A stretch of 14,079 nucleotides of DNA, from the NCBI GenBank assembly GCA_012514255.1, contig JAAZAP010000159.1, forward strand, positions 1 through 14,079, in the 5' to 3' direction. The notes beneath the pieces were generated by a model. That model was given only the letters and a program-made list of their open reading frames with translations. It was not told the DNA's origin and ran no database searches. This DNA is from Bacteroidales bacterium (GTDB lineage Bacteria; Bacteroidota; Bacteroidia; Bacteroidales; VadinHA17). A program made the position numbers and the translations under genes. Positions 7,676-14,079 of the stretch are shown here, piece after piece (within the stretch, counting starts at the first letter, position 1; each line of letters begins with the position of its first letter).

Positions 7676-8311
7676 ATGAAAACGGCTCTCAACATCGTAT
7701 TTGCAATCATAATTGTGGTGCTGGCCTATTTCCTGGTGGAAAGCATAATGAAGCCCATTCGTTTTAATAAGGAGAAGGATATCAGGGAAGCTGCAGTAAA
7801 AGAGAGGCTTATTGACATCCGGACAGCACAGGAGGCTTTCAAATCCGTTAAGGGCCGTTATACTGGCAGCTTTGACACCCTGGTTACCTTCCTCAAGACC
7901 GACTCCCTGCCGCTGGTATTCAAAAGAGGTTCGCTTACTGACGAGATGATTGCCGAGGGTATAACCTCCGAGAGAGAGGCTGTGAAAAAGGGCCTTATAA
8001 GCCGTGACACAAGCTATATCGCTGTCCGTGACTCAGTATTTGACAAAAACTATCCCATTGACCAGCTCAGGTATGTGCCCGGTTTGGAAAAGACAGAATT
8101 TCAAATGGCTGCCAGCACGGTTATGACCACCTCCATGGTACTTGTAAACGTGTTTGAAGCATATGTGCTTAACGACGTCTTCCTGGCTGACCTCGACAGG
8201 CAGCTTGTGGTCAATTACAATGACCAGAGGACCAAGATCACAGGTTTCCCGGGCATGAAGGTGGGTGACATCAGGGTGCCCAATAACAATGCCGGGAACT
8301 GGGAGGATTGA
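7676..8311 (+). CDS. Membrane-anchored protein of unknown function, pilin-like in layout
   Basis: I do not recognise a named family. The 211-residue protein has a single N-terminal membrane segment (about residues 5-24), then a charged helical stretch (about 28-50), then FKSVKGRYTGSFDTLVTFL. That pattern of a helix followed by GRY and a DTL motif resembles the start of the globular part of type II secretion pseudopilins, although there is no prepilin-peptidase site (Gly before a Phe with Glu at +5). The rest is mixed polar sequence with no Cys and no catalytic motif that I can see. ATG 7676 is chosen over a TTG at 7640 because that TTG lies in the promoter and would put charged residues before the membrane segment. 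Its stop shares one base with the next start (TGATG). Confidence 0.75.
   Translation: MKTALNIVFAIIIVVLAYFLVESIMKPIRFNKEKDIREAAVKERLIDIRTAQEAFKSVKGRYTGSFDTLVTFLKTDSLPLVFKRGSLTDEMIAEGITSEREAVKKGLISRDTSYIAVRDSVFDKNYPIDQLRYVPGLEKTEFQMAASTVMTTSMVLVNVFEAYVLNDVFLADLDRQLVVNYNDQRTKITGFPGMKVGDIRVPNNNAGNWED
8302..8306 (+). promoter_or_regulatory. Strong Shine-Dalgarno site deciding the DUF3822 start
   Basis: GGAGG lies 4 bp before the ATG at 8311, inside the last codons of the upstream gene. It favours 8311 over the overlapping TTG at 8308. It also stands out because most genes here lack such a site. Confidence 0.6.
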
Positions 8312-9168
8312 TGGCCACGTCGCAGATATATCCCCTGGAGCTCATTGATGAGACCCTCGACATAAACGCGACAGACAATTACGATCTTACACTTGAGCTT
8401 TCTGAAGAGGGTGTCTCCCTGGCAATACTTGACCGCCTTAGGGGTAAGTATGTGATGCTCAGACATTACCCTCTTGAGGAACCGTCAGGTGGCGTACGCC
8501 GCAGTTTTGCAGACATCCTGGATGCGGATGACTTCCTCAGGAGGAGATACAGGAAAATTTTCATTATCACTCCCACGCTGAATAGCACCCTGATACCGGC
8601 TTCCGTCTATGAACCCGGCCTCCGGGAAGACTATTACGGTTTTAACTTCGGTGCATCGGGAGACGAAGAGATCTTCTCAAACAGCCTTTCATTCCCTGAT
8701 GCCATTGTGCTTTTTGCTCCAGGAAAGGAGGCAGCCGGAACCATCGCATCCCGTTGGCGTGACATAACACCATGGCATCATACCAGGCCTCTGCTCTCCC
8801 ATGTGGCAACCGCTTGCCGCACGAATGAAAATTATTATGTCCATCTTCACCGCGAAAAGGATTTTGTGACCGTGGTGATTGCGGAAAAACGTAATCTCAC
8901 GTTCTGTAACAGCTTCTCCGTCTCCGATCCTCAGGACAGCGCCTACTACCTCTTCAGTGTGCTTGACAGGAAAGGTATAAGGCATGACGAGACCATTCAT
9001 GTAAGCGGATTGGTCGAACCATACAGCGAGGCACATATAGCCCTTCTCTCCTTCGCTCCGGGAGTGAAATTTGCGTCACCCCTGATCAGACAGAGTTATA
9101 GCTATGTCATGAACGAAGTACACCTCCATCGCTGGCTCAATCTATTTACTGCTGCCTCGTGCGAATAA
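8311..9168 (+). CDS. DUF3822-like protein
   Basis: A 285-residue soluble protein that I assign to the DUF3822 family of Bacteroidota from overall look and from its position directly before rsmD. No function is established. The layout suggests a two-lobed actin/hexokinase-like fold. An N-terminal strand pair reads LTLELSEEGVSLAILD (about 26-41), and a second lobe begins YYVHLHREKDFVTVVIAEKRNL (about 171-192), followed by a helix (DSAYYLFSVLDRKGI) and a strand-turn IHVSGLVEP. These echo the PilM/GspL type of fold, but I see no clear ATP-binding phosphate loops, so it may be a non-catalytic version. Translation is probably coupled to the upstream gene (TGATG, GGAGG just before). The end overlaps rsmD by 10 bp. 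Confidence 0.72.
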   Translation: MATSQIYPLELIDETLDINATDNYDLTLELSEEGVSLAILDRLRGKYVMLRHYPLEEPSGGVRRSFADILDADDFLRRRYRKIFIITPTLNSTLIPASVYEPGLREDYYGFNFGASGDEEIFSNSLSFPDAIVLFAPGKEAAGTIASRWRDITPWHHTRPLLSHVATACRTNENYYVHLHREKDFVTVVIAEKRNLTFCNSFSVSDPQDSAYYLFSVLDRKGIRHDETIHVSGLVEPYSEAHIALLSFAPGVKFASPLIRQSYSYVMNEVHLHRWLNLFTAASCE

Positions 9169-9701
9169 CCGGCGGACAATACAGGGGACGCCTGATAGAG
9201 CCGCCCTCAAACTTCACGGCCAGGCCAACAACTGACTTCGCCCGTGAGGGCCTTATGAATATCCTGAATAACAGGTATGACTTTTCGGCAGTCTCGTTGC
9301 TTGACCTGTTCGGGGGTACAGGGGCCATAAGCTATGAATTTGCATCAAGGGGAACGGAAGAGATTGATATTGTAGAGATTGACAGGCGCAACTACGAATT
9401 CATCAGCAAAACCCTGCGCACCATGGGGCTGACGAAAGCAAGAGTCCACCGCCTGGACGTGCGAGACTGGCTGAAGATATGCCACAAGCAATATGATATA
9501 ATCTTTGCGGACCCGCCATACACTCTCAGATGGCTCACCGGGATCCCTGACATGGTAATGGATTCGGGAGCCGTGCATAACTCTACAGTTTTTATTCTCG
9601 AACATCCGAAATCACTCGATTTTTCCATACACCCGTTACGGACTGATCACCGGAAATACGGAAACGTGAACTTCAGCTTCTTTAGCTTATCCGCCTCATA
9701 A
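9159..9701 (+). CDS. rsmD: 16S rRNA (guanine-966-N2)-methyltransferase RsmD
   Basis: This SAM-dependent enzyme methylates G966 (E. coli numbering) of 16S rRNA during small-subunit assembly. The 180-residue protein has the family opening RITGGQYRGR (2-11) and the RPTTDFAREGLMNIL segment (22-36). The SAM-binding motif DLFGGTG is at 49-55 and the catalytic DPPY at 118-121. The start is GTG at 9159, inside the end of the DUF3822 gene (10-bp overlap). It is chosen because the family begins exactly with MRI(T/V)GG. It is the last gene of this cluster, and a 132-bp intergenic region follows. Confidence 0.95.
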   Translation: MRITGGQYRGRLIEPPSNFTARPTTDFAREGLMNILNNRYDFSAVSLLDLFGGTGAISYEFASRGTEEIDIVEIDRRNYEFISKTLRTMGLTKARVHRLDVRDWLKICHKQYDIIFADPPYTLRWLTGIPDMVMDSGAVHNSTVFILEHPKSLDFSIHPLRTDHRKYGNVNFSFFSLSAS

Positions 9702-9727
9702 TCTGCACCATTAAAGTCGAGAAGGGA

Positions 9728-9749
9728 TTTGTTAATGATCATTAACAAA
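9728..9749. promoter_or_regulatory. Perfect 22-bp palindrome, candidate operator
   Basis: The half-site TTTGTTAATGA is followed at once by its exact reverse complement, with no spacer; the centre lies between 9738 and 9739 and contains TGATCA. The flanking GGGA (9724-9727) and TCCC (9757-9760) are also complementary but interrupted. The centre is about 95 bp before the susC ATG. If the -7 element at 9796 is used, the palindrome lies about 60-80 bp upstream of the transcription start, a place where activators bind. The zero spacer argues against a simple RNA hairpin and for a dimeric DNA-binding protein. Confidence 0.55.
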
Positions 9750-9795
9750 AAATATTTCCCGAAAAGGTGAGACAAAAGATCCCCATGGCGGTCTT

Positions 9796-9803
9796 TATAT
9801 TAG
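9796..9803 (+). promoter_or_regulatory. Near-consensus -7 element for susC
   Basis: TATATTAG matches TAnnTTTG at five of the six fixed bases. It would start transcription near 9810, about 25 nt before the susC ATG, the same spacing as for the gene at 7676. No -33 box is evident, which would fit a promoter that depends on an activator. Confidence 0.3.
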
Positions 9804-9833
9804 ACTTATTCTAAAACTCTAACATTTTTAGCC

Positions 9834-12800
9834 ATGGGAAAATTACTTTGGACAGTAGTGATTTCCTGTTGCATGGTGTTTAATGCCCTCGGGCAGGAGA
9901 GAACCATTACAGGAACAATCACAGACAAGTCTGACGGACTGCCCGTTATCGGGGCAACAGTCCTTGTCAGGGGAACATCTGTCGGTACAGCCACCGACAT
10001 GAATGGGAATTACTCCATAAAGGCGAATCCCGGAGATATTCTGGTCTTCAGGTTCGTGGGGATGAAATCCCGGGAAATAACTGTTGGCACTGAGAGTGTC
10101 ATTGATGTGGCACTGGAATTTGACGACGTCGGCCTTGACGAGGTTGTGGTTGTCGGTTACGGGTCTACCATTAAAAGAGAACTGACCGGTTCCATCACCA
10201 AGGTTGAGACAAAGGGCATCGCTGAGATGCCAACAGCCAGTTTTGAATCCGCAATCCAGGGCAAAACTTCCGGCGTCTTTATTGAACAGGCCAGCGGCAA
10301 GCTCGGGGAGACAGTAAAGATGAGGATCCGCGGATCATCATCCGTCTCAGCCAATAACCAGCCTCTCTACGTCGTTGACGGGGTACCGATTACTGCGGAA
10401 AACCTCTCCAATGAAGATAACCAGCCCACCAGCCCGCTGGCCGACCTGGCAATGACTGATGTTGAATCCATCCAGATTCTCAAGGATGCATCTGCAGCTG
10501 CCATCTACGGGTCAAGAGCCTCCAACGGAGTAGTGATCATCCAGACCAAGAGAGGTAAGGCCGGGACTACAAAATTTAATATACAGTATACCACCGGCAT
10601 CAGTGAACCCAGTCGCCTGGTCGGGTGGCTCAATGCGGATCAATACCTTGAGCTCTTCAATGAATCAATGGATAATGTCTCCTTTGACGGTCTCGTGTGG
10701 GACTGGCTTCCGAAGGAAGACATCTGGGATATGTACGTAGGCCCCGTCTGGAAAGACGGTTATGACACCGACTGGCAGAAAGAGGCTTTCCAGAAAGGTT
10801 CCCTCAACAGGGTCAATGTATCAGGGTCAGGCGGCACGGATAAGACAAAGTACTATGCCGGCTTAAGCTATGATGATACCAGGGGTATCCTCCGTGGTAA
10901 CAACATGAACAAGATGAGCGCAAGGCTTAACCTTGACCAGCAGGCTACTGACAGGTTCAGCTTCGGGATGCAGATGAACGTCATCCGTACCGAGATGGAA
11001 AGGGTTCAGAATGACAACGCCTTTGCCACTCCGCTGCAGCTTGTCGCACAGTCGCCTCTCACCCCGGTCTATGATCCGGAGACTGGCGAACTGAATACCG
11101 AGACCATATATTACAATGGCCTTATCTCACTCAGGGATGAAACCAACAACCAGACCTCATTCAGGTCACTGGCAAACATCTATGCTTCTTACAAGATTCT
11201 TAAGGATCTGAGCTTCAGAAGTGAGTTTGGAACTGACATCTATGACCTCAGGGAAAAGAACTTCTGGGGTCGTAAAACAATTACCGGAGGACCTGCCGGT
11301 GAAGCACAGAACCGCTCGGTAAGAGTTATTAACTACAACTGGGAGAACTACCTGACATATGACAAATCCTTTGACACTCACCACCTCAATCTCGTGGGAG
11401 GTATGTCATATCAGCAGTCGAACAGCATCGGCTCGGATATCTTCGGCAAGGGATTTCCGACAGATGACTTTACCAACATTGACAACGCTGCGGAGGTGAC
11501 AACTTACGGAGGATGGGAGGAAGCAACATCTTATCTCTCATACTTTGCGCGTGCAAACTATAAGATCAGTGAGAAATATTTCTTCACCCTCAGCGGCCGC
11601 GTTGACGGTTCATCACGCTTCGGAGTGGATAACCGCTTCGGTTTCTTTCCCGCAGGATCAGCAGGATGGATCATTTCACAGGAAGAATTCATGGCAGGCA
11701 TCAAGGATGTGCTGAGCTACCTGAAGGTAAGAGCCAGCTATGGTATTACCGGAAACTCGGGAATACCCGACTTTGCGCATCTGGCACTCTATTCATCAGT
11801 TAATTACGCCGGACGCACGGGAATTGAATCAACTCAACTCCCGAGCAGCGAACTTGGATGGGAAAACACCGCCCAGCTTGACCTTGGTCTTGACTTCGGA
11901 TTCTTTAACAACAGGTTGACCGGTGAATTTGACTGGTATCAGAAAAGAACTACTGACCTGCTTCTCTACAGAACCCTCCCCGCAACATCAGGTTATGAGG
12001 GTATCTGGAATAATGTAGGGGAACTTGAAAATAAAGGAATCGAGTTCGCCCTCCATTCAAACAACCTCTCCGGCAAATTTATCTGGACAACCGACTTCAA
12101 TATGGCATTCAACAAGAATACAATCATTGATATCAACGGTCCTGAAATCACGCCAAACGGCATCAATTATGTTATTGAAGGACAGCCTATCGGTGTCTTT
12201 AACATAGTCAAATATGCGGGCGTTGATCAAGCTAACGGCGATGCACTCTATTATATCAGCGCTGACAGCGATGAGACAACGAACAACTACAATCTTGCCG
12301 AGAAGCAGATCGTTGGTTCTCCCAACCCTGACTTTACGGGTGGTTTCAATAACTACTTTGAATATGCAGGTTTTGACCTCAATCTTCTCATCAGCTTTGT
12401 CTACGGTAATGAGATCTACAACGGTGGAGGCGTTTACCAGTCGGCCAACGCTGACTGGTTTGACAACCAGACAGCTGACCAGATGAACAGGTGGCAGAAT
12501 CCCGGTGATATCACCGATGTTCCCCAGGCACGCCTTGGCGATGGTAACGGCACCAAGGAGTCGAGCCGGTATCTGTCTGACGGTTCATATATACGGTTCA
12601 GGAACGTGAACCTGGGATATACCCTGCCCCAAAGTCTTACCACTCGCATGAAAATGTCATCGGTCAGAGTGTATCTGGGCGTTCAGAACCTGTATACTCT
12701 GACAAACTACAAGGGATGGGACCCGGAGGTTAACTGGGTCGGTGTCGGACGTTCAACACAGAATAATAATATCATTCAGGGTTATGATTTCTATACTGCT

Positions 12801-12845
12801 CCGCAGGCAAGAACCTATACTCTTGGTATAAATCTCTCATTCTAA
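9834..12845 (+). CDS. SusC/RagA-type TonB-dependent outer-membrane transporter
   Basis: An outer-membrane importer powered by TonB, which pairs with a SusD lipoprotein lid to take up oligosaccharides or peptides. In order: a short signal peptide (cleavage probably after ALG at 20), a carboxypeptidase-regulatory-like beta domain (about 22-97), the SusC signature EVVVVGYG (103-110), a plug domain (about 115-240) with YVVDGVPI and the GVVIIQTKRGK signature (232-242), and a beta barrel ending in Phe (YTLGINLSF), as outer-membrane insertion needs. At 1003 residues it is full length. There is no N-terminal STN domain, so signalling through an anti-sigma factor is unlikely. ATG 9834 is the first ATG after an in-frame TAG at 9801. 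susD follows after 19 bp. Substrate unknown. Confidence 0.96.
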   Translation: MGKLLWTVVISCCMVFNALGQERTITGTITDKSDGLPVIGATVLVRGTSVGTATDMNGNYSIKANPGDILVFRFVGMKSREITVGTESVIDVALEFDDVGLDEVVVVGYGSTIKRELTGSITKVETKGIAEMPTASFESAIQGKTSGVFIEQASGKLGETVKMRIRGSSSVSANNQPLYVVDGVPITAENLSNEDNQPTSPLADLAMTDVESIQILKDASAAAIYGSRASNGVVIIQTKRGKAGTTKFNIQYTTGISEPSRLVGWLNADQYLELFNESMDNVSFDGLVWDWLPKEDIWDMYVGPVWKDGYDTDWQKEAFQKGSLNRVNVSGSGGTDKTKYYAGLSYDDTRGILRGNNMNKMSARLNLDQQATDRFSFGMQMNVIRTEMERVQNDNAFATPLQLVAQSPLTPVYDPETGELNTETIYYNGLISLRDETNNQTSFRSLANIYASYKILKDLSFRSEFGTDIYDLREKNFWGRKTITGGPAGEAQNRSVRVINYNWENYLTYDKSFDTHHLNLVGGMSYQQSNSIGSDIFGKGFPTDDFTNIDNAAEVTTYGGWEEATSYLSYFARANYKISEKYFFTLSGRVDGSSRFGVDNRFGFFPAGSAGWIISQEEFMAGIKDVLSYLKVRASYGITGNSGIPDFAHLALYSSVNYAGRTGIESTQLPSSELGWENTAQLDLGLDFGFFNNRLTGEFDWYQKRTTDLLLYRTLPATSGYEGIWNNVGELENKGIEFALHSNNLSGKFIWTTDFNMAFNKNTIIDINGPEITPNGINYVIEGQPIGVFNIVKYAGVDQANGDALYYISADSDETTNNYNLAEKQIVGSPNPDFTGGFNNYFEYAGFDLNLLISFVYGNEIYNGGGVYQSANADWFDNQTADQMNRWQNPGDITDVPQARLGDGNGTKESSRYLSDGSYIRFRNVNLGYTLPQSLTTRMKMSSVRVYLGVQNLYTLTNYKGWDPEVNWVGVGRSTQNNNIIQGYDFYTAPQARTYTLGINLSF

Positions 12846-12864
12846 CGCTAAATACCAAATAGTC

Positions 12865-14079
12865 GTGAAAAATATAACTAGCAAATACAAATTCTGGATT
12901 TTGATTGTTCCGGTATTGGCACTGCTGGCCTCCTGCACGGAGAAGCTTGAGATCAAACCAAAACAGTCAATTGATTCAGATTTAGCGCTGACAACTGCAG
13001 ATAATATTAAGGCAGCAATGGTAGGGGCATACTCCCAGGCCAGCAATGACGGCATCTTTGGCTCGTACTTCAATGAGTACAGTGAACTCTATGCTGCCAG
13101 CAATGATATGAGGTTCATGGGCACATACCAGCAGCCCAGGGAATTCTACAACAAGGAGGCTACAATAACAAATAGTTACGTTGAGACAACATGGGTTCAG
13201 GCTTATGAACTTATTAACACCTGCAACACCTTACTTCAGGAAGAGGTTCTTGCAGTTCTCGATGACGCTGACGCTGACCTTGTGAAGGGAGAAGCTCTCT
13301 TCCTCAGGGGCTGGGCCATCTTCGAAATGACCAGATTGTTCGGTCTTCCCTATGATCCGGGCCAAGCCAACAATCAGCCTGGTATTCCGCTGGTTCTTAC
13401 ACCCACTTCGGTTGTTTCTGATGCTGTACCAGTAGCCAGAAACACAGTTGAACAGTGCTATACCCAGGCAGAAGATGATCTGCAAATAGCACGCGATCTT
13501 TTGCCTGACATGAACGGTGTTTATGGATCTTCATTAGCAACAAGTGCGGTGCTTGCCAGGCTCTACCTTCAGATGGGAAATTACCCATTAGCGGCATCTG
13601 AAGCCAACAGGGTGATCGAAAGCGGCAACTTCGGCCTGGCAGCAACACCCCTGAAAGCTTTCAACAACTCCGAGAACTCTGTTGAAGACGTCTTCGCTAT
13701 ACAGAAAAACATAAATTCATCAATAGGATGGCTGACTGTGATGTACGCATCCCTTGCCGGAGCAGGAAGAGGTGATTATGAGATTCAGCAGGTCTTTCTT
13801 GACAGGTTTGATCCGTCAGACCTTCGTGGCGCATTCCAGGAAGACACGCAGGATGGCTACACTCTTGACGATATCACAATGATGTATTACATAGGTGTCG
13901 GTACTATCCTGAACTATGGTGGCATCAACACTGCAAAGTGGGGCGACTACTACAGGAATATTCCTCTCATCAGGCTGGCCGAGATGTACCTTATCAGGGC
14001 TGAGGCTAACTTTGAAGACCCGGGTGCTGACATTGGTCCGAACACCCCGACGGAGGATATTAATGTCATACGAGGAAGA
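12865..14079 (+). CDS. SusD/RagB-type outer-membrane lipoprotein (cut by window end)
   Basis: The surface-exposed substrate-binding lid of the SusC transporter. The frame runs open from a GTG at 12865 to the last base: 405 residues seen, and the family usually has 500-600. It starts with a lipoprotein signal: basic N-terminus, hydrophobic core and lipobox LASC with the lipidated Cys at 24. TPR-like helical segments follow, including GEALFLRGWAIFEMTRLFGLPYDP. The late family signature IRLAEMYLIRAEA is at 369-381 and INVIRGR closes the visible part. The GTG start is chosen because it gives a complete lipoprotein signal 19 bp after the susC stop; no ATG does so. Co-transcription with susC is nearly certain. 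Confidence 0.93.
   Translation, partial: MKNITSKYKFWILIVPVLALLASCTEKLEIKPKQSIDSDLALTTADNIKAAMVGAYSQASNDGIFGSYFNEYSELYAASNDMRFMGTYQQPREFYNKEATITNSYVETTWVQAYELINTCNTLLQEEVLAVLDDADADLVKGEALFLRGWAIFEMTRLFGLPYDPGQANNQPGIPLVLTPTSVVSDAVPVARNTVEQCYTQAEDDLQIARDLLPDMNGVYGSSLATSAVLARLYLQMGNYPLAASEANRVIESGNFGLAATPLKAFNNSENSVEDVFAIQKNINSSIGWLTVMYASLAGAGRGDYEIQQVFLDRFDPSDLRGAFQEDTQDGYTLDDITMMYYIGVGTILNYGGINTAKWGDYYRNIPLIRLAEMYLIRAEANFEDPGADIGPNTPTEDINVIRGR

Larger units (their letters stand above)
9702..9833 (+). other. Control region upstream of susC
   Basis: 132 bp without a gene. It holds a perfect palindrome (9728-9749) followed by an A/T-rich stretch and a near-consensus -7 element (9796-9803). A nine-codon frame (ATG 9785 to stop 9812-9814) is present but nothing supports it as real. 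I see no conventional terminator for rsmD, unless the palindrome doubles as one. Confidence 0.6.

Noticed and set aside
9728..9760. The palindrome as an intrinsic terminator for rsmD
   Set aside because: The arms are A/T-rich with no loop, and the downstream run is A on the plus strand rather than T. Weak termination on the minus strand cannot be ruled out, but no minus-strand gene ends here.
9785..9814. Nine-codon frame as a leader peptide for susC
   Set aside because: It contains the proposed -7 element, has no ribosome-binding site, and its codons show no pattern suggesting attenuation.
12837..13648. Several minus-strand frames opposite the SusD gene
   Set aside because: The plus strand carries an uninterrupted SusD frame with a lipobox and family signatures; the antisense frames explain nothing.
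1..14079. CRISPR arrays, tRNA/rRNA genes, transposases, toxin-antitoxin or phage-defence modules
   Set aside because: None of these signatures was seen on either strand. The helicase alone, beside a transporter and with no nuclease partner, does not make a defence system.

Overview
The window looks like chromosomal DNA from a member of the Bacteroidota, probably Bacteroidales or a relative. Four things point there: a SusC/SusD outer-membrane pair, a DUF3822-type gene next to rsmD, promoter elements of the Bacteroidota -7 type (TAnnTTTG), and start codons mostly lacking Shine-Dalgarno sites in favour of A/T-rich leaders. G+C is roughly 50 % and codon use looks even from gene to gene. I see no insertion sequence, tRNA, rRNA, CRISPR array or phage gene.

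Layout. (1) 1-316 is a non-coding leader. It probably holds two divergent promoters: a minus-strand one for a gene whose first codons lie at 17-1, and a plus-strand one for the rml operon. (2) 317-4351 is a tight plus-strand operon, rmlA-rmlC-rmlD plus a phosphohexomutase, with 2-bp gaps or 4-bp ATGA overlaps. It makes glucose 1-phosphate and carries it towards dTDP-L-rhamnose, but rmlB (the dehydratase) is not in the window. A YjbQ/UPF0047 gene follows at 4365-4781. (3) 7596-4816 is a minus-strand pair: a RecD2/Pif1-like SF1 helicase, then a MATE/MOP-superfamily membrane transporter. (4) 7676-9701 is a plus-strand, overlapping three-gene cluster: a membrane-anchored protein of unknown function, a DUF3822-like protein, and the 16S rRNA methyltransferase RsmD. 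It starts divergently from the helicase, and the two -7 elements face each other across 18 bp. (5) 9702-9833 is the control region of a SusC/SusD nutrient-uptake locus, with a perfect 22-bp palindrome. (6) 9834 to the end holds SusC (complete) and SusD (cut off by the window edge).

How they work together. The rml genes and mutase supply an activated deoxysugar for surface polysaccharide. The middle block is housekeeping: DNA helicase, transporter and ribosome modification. The SusC/SusD pair should form a TonB-driven outer-membrane importer, but its substrate cannot be read here because any hydrolases or regulators lie beyond the right edge. I did not find a clearly new defence or mobile system. 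The points most worth checking are the palindrome before susC, the face-to-face promoters at 7635-7652, and the possible pilin-like plus actin-fold-like pair upstream of rsmD.
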